Below, one piece after another: positions 43,711 through 47,634 of a stretch of 47,634 nucleotides of DNA. The notes below the pieces were generated by a model, which was not told where the DNA came from, did no database searches, and saw nothing but the letters and a program-made list of their open reading frames with translations. The translations under genes and the position numbers were made by a program. This stretch comes from Gammaproteobacteria bacterium (GTDB lineage Bacteria > Pseudomonadota > Gammaproteobacteria > BMS3Bbin11). Position 1 is the first letter of the stretch. The number at the start of each line of letters is the position of its first letter. The stretch is from the NCBI GenBank assembly GCA_013150915.1, contig JAADJE010000023.1, forward strand, positions 1 through 47,634, read 5' to 3'.

Positions 43711-44592
43711 CTACCGATCATAAAAGTGCTCACCATTTTTTTGAAACCGCTTATATACCCACAGGTATTGATCTGGCGCCATTCGAATACATTTTTCTAC
43801 CTGCGCGTTTATGCGTGCTGCTGATTCTTCCAGTGCGGTGCTTGAAATGAGTTCATCGGGGGGAAGAAACTGTATTTTAAAGCCACGTGACCAGGGAAGT
43901 CGCTCAGCAAAGACGAAAATGACCGTTGCATCCGTTTCCCCGGAAAGTTTGCTAAGCAGGCTTATGGTCAGAGCGGGTTTGTCAAAAAATGGGGCGATGA
44001 CTCCGCCCTGTGACGGAACCTGATCAGGCAGCAGGCCAACCATCTCGCCCTTGCGAAGTGCCTTCAGCATGGCCCTGATGCCGCTATTGTCAGCTGGAAC
44101 ATAATTGCCTCCACTTCCCTCGCGGCCGTCTTTGATAAGTTTGCTCAGTCCTTTTAGCGGGGGCTTCTGATACATCGTTGTCAGTGGGTATCTGGAAGAA
44201 ACATAGCTTCCTGCCAGTTCCCATGAGCCCATGTGTGGTGCTGCCAGAATGACCCCTCTTCCTTCTTCCAGGCACTTTGTAATATGTTCTTCACCTGAAA
44301 CTGATTTAATCATAGCCAGATTCTTCTCTGCTGGCTGAAGCCAGAGTCTGCCAACTTCCATAAGTCCTTTGCTTATCTGGCGAAGACTTTGTCTCACCAG
44401 GCGCCTTTGACTGTTACGGGAAAGTTCAGGAAAACAGCTCTCGATATTCGTTCTGCAGGTTGCGACACGTTTTCCCGGAAGAATCAAAAGCAGGCTGCCA
44501 AATATATTCCCGATAGTATGTAATACAGATAATGGCAGGCGGGCATTGGTTCGTAGAACCGTTTCGGCTATTCTGTCTGTTCGGGTACTCAT
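43711..44592 (-). CDS. LpxL/HtrB-family lipid A acyltransferase
   Basis: A 293-residue inner-membrane acyltransferase that adds secondary acyl chains to lipid A precursors. The catalytic HX4E motif is H120-M-G-S-W-E125 in ILAAPHMGSWELAG. TMYQKPPLKGLSKLIKDGREG and GLLPDQVPSQGGVIAPFFDKPAL are further hallmarks, and WVYKRFQ near the end is typical. Whether it is lauroyl or another chain-length type cannot be told. The gene is convergent with the GT39 unit and its start is only 34 bp from the divergent methyltransferase-like gene. Confidence 0.9.
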   Translation of the reverse strand: MSTRTDRIAETVLRTNARLPLSVLHTIGNIFGSLLLILPGKRVATCRTNIESCFPELSRNSQRRLVRQSLRQISKGLMEVGRLWLQPAEKNLAMIKSVSGEEHITKCLEEGRGVILAAPHMGSWELAGSYVSSRYPLTTMYQKPPLKGLSKLIKDGREGSGGNYVPADNSGIRAMLKALRKGEMVGLLPDQVPSQGGVIAPFFDKPALTISLLSKLSGETDATVIFVFAERLPWSRGFKIQFLPPDELISSTALEESAARINAQVEKCIRMAPDQYLWVYKRFQKNGEHFYDR

Positions 44593-44626
44593 TTTTTTAT
44601 TAACAGGGCTAGTCTCGAAAAATTCT

Positions 44627-45280
44627 ATGACATTACTGGATATAATAAACAGTCAACAACTCCTGATTATACTGTGGTTGTTGTATTTCTCCATTCATTC
44701 ATTGTCCGCATCGCTCTGGCTTAAACAACGTGTCGCAGATCGCTTCCCGAATTTTATGCCCGGATACCGGCTCTCTTTCAATGTTATTGCATTGCTGGCG
44801 CTAGTGCCGCCTCTCTATCTTATGTATCGCTATCCCGGGGAGAATCTGTGGCAGTGGTCAGGCGGCTGGCAATATTTGTCTTATCTTGCTTCAATAATTG
44901 CACTCGGTGGATTTTTGTGGTCGCTAAGATATTATAAAATCAGCGAATTTCTTGGTACAAGCCAGCTAAAGGAGGGGAGAAAAGATATACTTGAGCAAGA
45001 ACAATTTTACCTGTCACCGTTACATCATTATGTCCGCCACCCCTGGTATTCCCTTGCATTGCTGTATATTTGGAGCAGAGATATGAATGAGTCGTTCTTT
45101 GTTACAGCCAGTTTAATCAGCATTTACTTTATTATTGGTTCACGACTAGAGGAAACAAAACTAATTGCTTATCATGGCCAACAATATCGCCTATACCGGC
45201 AACAGGTTGCTGCGTTGATCCCCCTGCCCTGGCGAATACTGAGCAAAAAACAGGCAGAAAAAATTACCGGCATGACCTGA
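44627..45280 (+). CDS. Isoprenylcysteine/phospholipid methyltransferase-like membrane protein
   Basis: A 217-residue membrane protein with about five hydrophobic segments. Its C-terminal half carries the ICMT/PEMT signature HHYVRHPWYSLALLYIW, then GSRLEETKLIAYHGQQYRLYRQQVAALIP with the conserved EE and YxxY spacing that binds SAM in this family. Bacterial members methylate varied lipids or are uncharacterised, and NnrU-type proteins share the fold. Start is ATG 44627; an in-frame GTG-type start upstream (44546) overlaps the acyltransferase gene. The divergent promoter space to lpxL is only 34 bp, so one promoter must lie inside a coding region. Confidence 0.8.
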   Translation: MTLLDIINSQQLLIILWLLYFSIHSLSASLWLKQRVADRFPNFMPGYRLSFNVIALLALVPPLYLMYRYPGENLWQWSGGWQYLSYLASIIALGGFLWSLRYYKISEFLGTSQLKEGRKDILEQEQFYLSPLHHYVRHPWYSLALLYIWSRDMNESFFVTASLISIYFIIGSRLEETKLIAYHGQQYRLYRQQVAALIPLPWRILSKKQAEKITGMT

Positions 45281-45325
45281 CAGGTGAAGCAATGAATGAC
45301 TTGTGAGAACTCATTTGCTGGAGAC

Positions 45326-45349
45326 AGGTCTGAGAACGGTAACAGACCT
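45326..45349 (+). terminator. Weak candidate terminator
   Basis: AGGTCTG and CAGACCT form a 7-bp stem with a 10-nt loop, followed by TTATAT. It lies about 45 bp after the methyltransferase-like gene. The T-tract is poor, so this is tentative. Confidence 0.35.
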
Positions 45350-45434
45350 TTATATAAACCTGCCCGGATTGGAATAGGATGGCAGTCGATTTGACAGGGG
45401 TTTTCCAATATGTGGCTGAAGATCCCCGTTAGTA

Positions 45435-45463
45435 TTGATAATATAAGTAAATAGTAATATACT
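45435..45463 (+). promoter_or_regulatory. Sigma70-type promoter of the sulfur globule gene
   Basis: TTGATA (45435-45440), a 17-nt spacer and TATACT (45458-45463), each five of six consensus bases. It is about 30 bp upstream of the ATG, and GGAGG at 45483-45487 precedes the start by 5 nt. Together these suggest strong expression, fitting an abundant structural protein. Confidence 0.7.
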
Positions 45464-45492
45464 AAATCTCCAATATATGAACGGAGGTTGCT

Positions 45493-45912
45493 ATGAAGAA
45501 GGTTTTCTCAATTACAATGGGGGCGTTGCTGCTGGCAGCATCTCTGAGTGCAAGTGCTTTCTGGGGTAATAATGGCTGGGGCAATAACGGTTGGGGTGGC
45601 AATGGCAATGGCTACAATGACTGGCCAGTATTTACACCAATGTACTGGATGGAAGAAATGTCCAATTCCTGGGACAACAACGACTATTATGGTGGTCCTG
45701 GAAACGGTTACGGTGGTAACTATGGCGTTCCTTACGGTAGGGGTTATGGTGCTCCTAATGGTTACGGCGCACCTTATGGCGGTGGGTATGGTGTTCCTTA
45801 TGCTGGTGGTTATGGCGCACCTTATGGTGGTGGTTATGGCGCTCCTTCTGGTGGATATGTTCCGGCCTATCCTACCTATCCGGTTGCACCAGTTCCTGTA
45901 CCAGTACAGTAG
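45493..45912 (+). CDS. Sulfur globule protein (Sgp-like envelope protein)
   Basis: A 139-residue secreted, Gly/Tyr/Asn/Pro-rich protein. The signal peptide MKKVFSITMGALLLAASLSASA ends near residue 22. Next are NGWG-type repeats and the block DWPVFTPMYWMEEM (43-56), which I associate with sulfur globule proteins. Residues about 77-121 contain imperfect octapeptides such as GYGAPYGG and GYGVPYAG. Sgp proteins form the thin coat around sulfur globules stored in the cell envelope of purple sulfur and other sulfur-oxidising bacteria. The gene has its own promoter and terminator, so it is monocistronic. No sulfur-oxidation genes (sox, dsr) are in the window, so the role rests on composition and the central block. 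Confidence 0.82.
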   Translation: MKKVFSITMGALLLAASLSASAFWGNNGWGNNGWGGNGNGYNDWPVFTPMYWMEEMSNSWDNNDYYGGPGNGYGGNYGVPYGRGYGAPNGYGAPYGGGYGVPYAGGYGAPYGGGYGAPSGGYVPAYPTYPVAPVPVPVQ

Positions 45913-45949
45913 TTCTTTCAGAAAGATTGCAGTTTAATCTGCGGTAAAG

Positions 45950-45973
45950 AGGAGGCCATTGGCCTCCTTTTTT
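45950..45973 (+). terminator. Rho-independent terminator of the sulfur globule gene
   Basis: AGGAGGCC and GGCCTCCT pair over a 3-nt loop and are followed by T5. It starts 38 bp past the stop codon. Confidence 0.92.
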
Positions 45974-46370
45974 GTGCTGGCGCACGGCTAGCTTGTCTGT
46001 TGTGGTTTTCTTTTTTATTCGTTTTCCTGTGTTTATCCGTGTTTTTCGCCTTTTATAGGTTTTATAGGCGAGTTACTTATCTTTGCTTGCCCAAAGATAA
46101 GTAACCAACAGAAAGGGCACCCGCATGCTTGCCCATAATAAAAACCATTATGGGTTCCCTGCGATGCTCGGATAAGCTGGCGGGGTGTGAACTCGGGCTA
46201 TGCCCTCACAGACAGGCACACCCCGAAACCCCAGCTCATCCTGTGCTTCTCGGCAAGCCTGAAGGGGTTTTAAGATCAACACCAGAATCAAAAACACATT
46301 GTAGGAGCGCCGCCTCGGCGCGATTCTCTTTCACCCGTGTTCAACAACCCAAAAAGAGATTGTGAGTCAA
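45974..46370. repeat. Repeat-rich noncoding region
   Basis: No convincing gene in 45974-46567. In order it holds GTGCTGGCGCAC (45974-45985, also at 21335-21346), TTTATAGG-containing direct repeats, a perfect 13-bp hairpin (GTTACTTATCTTT at 46072-46084 with its inverse at 46093-46105), a CATAAT/ATTATG hairpin at about 46134-46152 and a REP-like GTAGGAGCGCCGCCTCGGCGCG (46301-46322). The first hairpin and the REP-like unit look like dispersed families I recall from other Gammaproteobacteria. From 46371 to 46567 I see nothing definable. Confidence 0.65.
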
Positions 46371-46567
46371 AGCAGATATTGAAACCTTTACCTGTTGAAA
46401 ATTAAGACGCTAGACTGCTTATATTTCCTCTAAGGGGGCATTTTTTATGGAAAGCCTGAAACATAGGTGTCGACAGCTATCGATCACATATACTTCAATC
46501 ACGCCTGACCCCGCTGGTTGTCCTAGCCCGGCAACATGGTATTAACTTATTATTCTAACGCCGTCCC

Positions 46568-46858
46568 CTATACGCATTTTCTTTCTTCTGCTTTGCTGTA
46601 TACCAAACCACGCTCTCTCTTTCCTACCGCAATTACAAATATAACAATTTCAGTATCACTTACTTCATAAACCAACCGATATCCCACTGACCGAAGTTTA
46701 ATTTTATAAACATCTTTAAAGCCTCGTAATTGGCTGGCTTTATAACGTGGGTTAGCCGATCTTTCTTCTAGCTTCTTCTTAAATTGCTTTTGAATGGGTG
46801 GGGCAAGTTTTTTCCATTCTTTAAGCGCACTAGGAAGAAATTTTATTCTATAATTCAT
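46568..46858 (-). CDS. RelE/StbE-like toxin
   Basis: A 96-residue RelE/ParE-superfamily toxin; RelE relatives cut mRNA on the ribosome. It reads FLPSALKEWKKLAPPIQKQFKKKLEERSANPR and YKIKLRSVGYRLVYEV, then IVIFVIAVGKRERGLVYSKA, the layout of StbE/RelE with conserved Lys, Arg and Tyr residues on the active face. Its start overlaps the antitoxin by 11 bp, the usual antitoxin-first operon. It is intact by length. Confidence 0.93.
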   Translation of the reverse strand: MNYRIKFLPSALKEWKKLAPPIQKQFKKKLEERSANPRYKASQLRGFKDVYKIKLRSVGYRLVYEVSDTEIVIFVIAVGKRERGLVYSKAEERKCV

Positions 46859-47099
46859 TAAGATCTACTTCTATAGCACTATTTTTTTCATGCATCCGAT
46901 CAGTGACAATTTGTGCTAATTCTGCATCTTCTAATTTATCCATAAGCCATTCGTATGTTTCGGCAGGGATTAAATATGCGGTAGGAACATTGTGATTGAG
47001 AATAGCAATAGGAGAACCCTCTGCTTCATTTAGAAGTGCAGTAGGATTTTTCTTTAGTTCTGAAATGCTTGCAGAGCAGCTTGATAGGACTTGTTTCAT
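46848..47099 (-). CDS. StbD/Phd-YefM-type antitoxin
   Basis: An 83-residue antitoxin that should neutralise the adjoining toxin and repress the operon. MKQVLSSCSASISELKKNPTALLNEAEG is the DNA-binding N-terminal fold of the Phd/YefM group, and IAILNHNVPTAYLIPAETYEWLMDKLED closely resembles StbD. I chose ATG 47099 because GAGG lies 7 nt upstream; the in-frame ATG at 47120 has no such site and would overlap the promoter leader. Confidence 0.92.
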   Translation of the reverse strand: MKQVLSSCSASISELKKNPTALLNEAEGSPIAILNHNVPTAYLIPAETYEWLMDKLEDAELAQIVTDRMHEKNSAIEVDLNEL

Positions 47100-47130
47100 G
47101 GTAATACCTCGATATTTCATAAAAGAACCT

Positions 47131-47172
47131 AAATACAGACCAAAATATAGACCTTTTTATGGTGCTTTGCAA
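47131..47172 (-). promoter_or_regulatory. Promoter and likely operator of the toxin-antitoxin operon
   Basis: On the minus strand TTGCAA (47172-47167), a 17-nt spacer and TATATT (47149-47144) form a promoter about 45 bp upstream of the antitoxin. Two 11-bp direct repeats differing by one base (AAATACAGACC at 47131-47141 and AAATATAGACC at 47143-47153) overlap the -10 box, a likely site for antitoxin binding. Confidence 0.6.
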
Positions 47173-47216
47173 GTATGGAGGGATTTTGGGTTTTATTGGG
47201 CATAACGGTTGAACTC

Positions 47217-47242
47217 AGCCGCCGACGTAGGAGGTCGGCTGG
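47217..47242. repeat. REP-like hairpin
   Basis: GCCGAC and GTCGGC pair over GTAGGAG, extended by partly matching CAGCC/GGCTG. It lies directly before the transposase remnant. Confidence 0.45.
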
Positions 47243-47250
47243 AGTGATTG

Positions 47251-47433
47251 CTTATTCGGCGACGGAAAAGGGAGGGGTGGGATATGGATCGTCTATGCAG
47301 CCACGTCTGTAGAATATTTTCTATCGAACCTGATGAGATATTGAGAAAAGGCAGGGCGAATGATGTATCAGGGGCAAAGAATTTAATTTCCTTTTGGGCA
47401 AGTGTCCTTTGTCATATACAGGGTCATTTTTAA
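47251..47433 (+). pseudogene. C-terminal remnant of a REP-associated (Y1) transposase
   Basis: About 60 codons reading RRRKREGWDMDRLCSHVCRIF, then IEPDEILRKGRANDVSGAKNLISFWAS, which resemble the DnaA-like helical C-terminal domain found in some RAYT/IS200-like transposases of Gammaproteobacteria. The catalytic HUH and Tyr parts are absent upstream and the reading ends soon after WAS, so it is a fragment. It lies beside REP-like hairpins, as such transposases often do. The assignment is by motif memory. Confidence 0.5.
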
Positions 47434-47493
47434 ATGTAACTAATCTGGCTAAATTGATCACTTTTTGATGTAAGTAACGAATTGATGAATTAA

Positions 47494-47527
47494 TTTACTA
47501 TTATTTGTAATTGGGCTACAATGTAGC
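47494..47527 (+). promoter_or_regulatory. Promoter with palindromic operator of the RelB/DinJ-type gene
   Basis: TTTACT (47494-47499), a 17-nt spacer and TACAAT (47517-47522) form a promoter. A perfect 13-bp palindrome, GCTACAATGTAGC (47515-47527), covers the -10 box, as expected for autorepression by a ribbon-helix-helix antitoxin. Confidence 0.65.
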
Positions 47528-47545
47528 TCATAAAATAAGGTGAAT

Positions 47546-47634
47546 ATGATGAGTGAAAATGCAGTTGTTCGTGCTCGTATTAACGAGAAGATTAAAGAGG
47601 AAGCAGCAACGGTACTGGCAACAATGGGCTTGAC
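47546..47634 (+). CDS. RelB/DinJ-family antitoxin (5' part, cut by window end)
   Basis: The first 29 codons read MMSENAVVRARINEKIKEEAATVLATMGL, matching the ribbon-helix-helix start of RelB/DinJ antitoxins (NAVVRARIDEKLKEEA). AAGG lies about 5 nt before the first ATG; the second ATG (47549) may be the real start. The rest, and a probable RelE/YafQ-like toxin, lie beyond the window. This would be a second toxin-antitoxin system within 1 kb of the first. Confidence 0.85.
   Translation, partial: MMSENAVVRARINEKIKEEAATVLATMGL

Noticed and set aside
45326-45349. AGGTCTG/CAGACCT hairpin as a firm terminator
   Set aside because: The stem is short and the following T-tract is broken, so it is listed only at low confidence.
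45548-45937. 129-residue ORF in another frame of the sulfur globule gene
   Set aside because: Met/Val-rich shadow created by the Gly/Tyr repeat codons; the other frame has the signal peptide, the family block and a good ribosome-binding site.
46129-46365. 78-residue ORF in the repeat-rich region
   Set aside because: It lies wholly within hairpin and REP-like repeat sequence and has no ribosome-binding site or recognisable domain.
47281-47433. The remnant as a true DnaA domain IV gene
   Set aside because: The resemblance is to the helical tail seen in REP-associated transposases, and no AAA+ domain precedes it.
1-47634. tRNA or other structural RNA genes
   Set aside because: No cloverleaf with the conserved TTCGA loop and acceptor pairing was noticed in the intergenic regions; a covariance-model scan was not possible.

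Overview
The window is a stretch of gammaproteobacterial chromosome with dense, mostly housekeeping gene content. The strongest clue to lifestyle is a secreted Gly/Tyr/Asn-rich sulfur globule protein (45493-45912), which points to a sulfur-oxidising gammaproteobacterium that stores sulfur in its cell envelope. Other genes typical of the class are rpsT with a UUG start, murJ, metG/mrp/dcd, aroC, trhP (yegQ), yciI-bolA, yciO, trpS-scpA-scpB-rluB, an iron-type ABC transporter, recQ, an Rsd-family anti-sigma factor and an LpxL-family acyltransferase. No tRNA, rRNA or CRISPR array was seen.

Layout. 1-2.6 kb: rpsT diverging from murJ and a DUF2203-like gene. 2.7-10.1 kb, minus strand: an orphan OppA-type binding protein, then metG, an apparent relic of rnfA, a headless rnfB ferredoxin, nth, a FIST protein and a DUF1841 protein (the last four genes tightly packed), plus a YqaA membrane protein. 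10.5-16.2 kb, plus strand: mrp, dcd, a conserved unknown, aroC, an MFS transporter and trhP. 16.5-21.3 kb: a histone-deacetylase-like amidohydrolase diverging from a substrate-binding protein/GGDEF-EAL pair, whose binding-protein gene is broken by a 10-bp tandem duplication. 21.4-29.1 kb: yciI-bolA, yciO, an M50 protease, trpS-scpA-scpB-rluB, a MagIII/endonuclease III relative and an MscS channel. 29.1-33.1 kb: a three-gene Fe(III)-type ABC transporter. 33.2-35 kb: recQ. 35.1-45.3 kb: a cell-surface glycan region (flippase, sulfotransferase, two FkbM methyltransferases, GT2, GT39, sialidase-like protein, small membrane protein, LpxL, isoprenylcysteine methyltransferase-like protein) with an rsd homologue inside it. 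45.5-47.6 kb: the sulfur globule gene, a repeat-rich stretch, a StbD/StbE-like toxin-antitoxin pair, a transposase remnant and the start of a RelB/DinJ antitoxin.

The most unusual feature is the intergenic DNA. Gene ends carry short degenerate arrays with a 7-base period in which GT falls at a fixed phase. At three loci two such arrays face each other. Two of these pairs enclose a core with a roughly 9-base period, and a third pair, with exact 33-bp arms, encloses a separate hairpin. A different palindromic element sits between the permease and ATPase genes of the ABC transporter; its right arm contains the ATPase ribosome-binding site, so it could tune subunit ratio. Between metG and nth the usual rnf operon seems to have collapsed to two fragments that remain in their original order.
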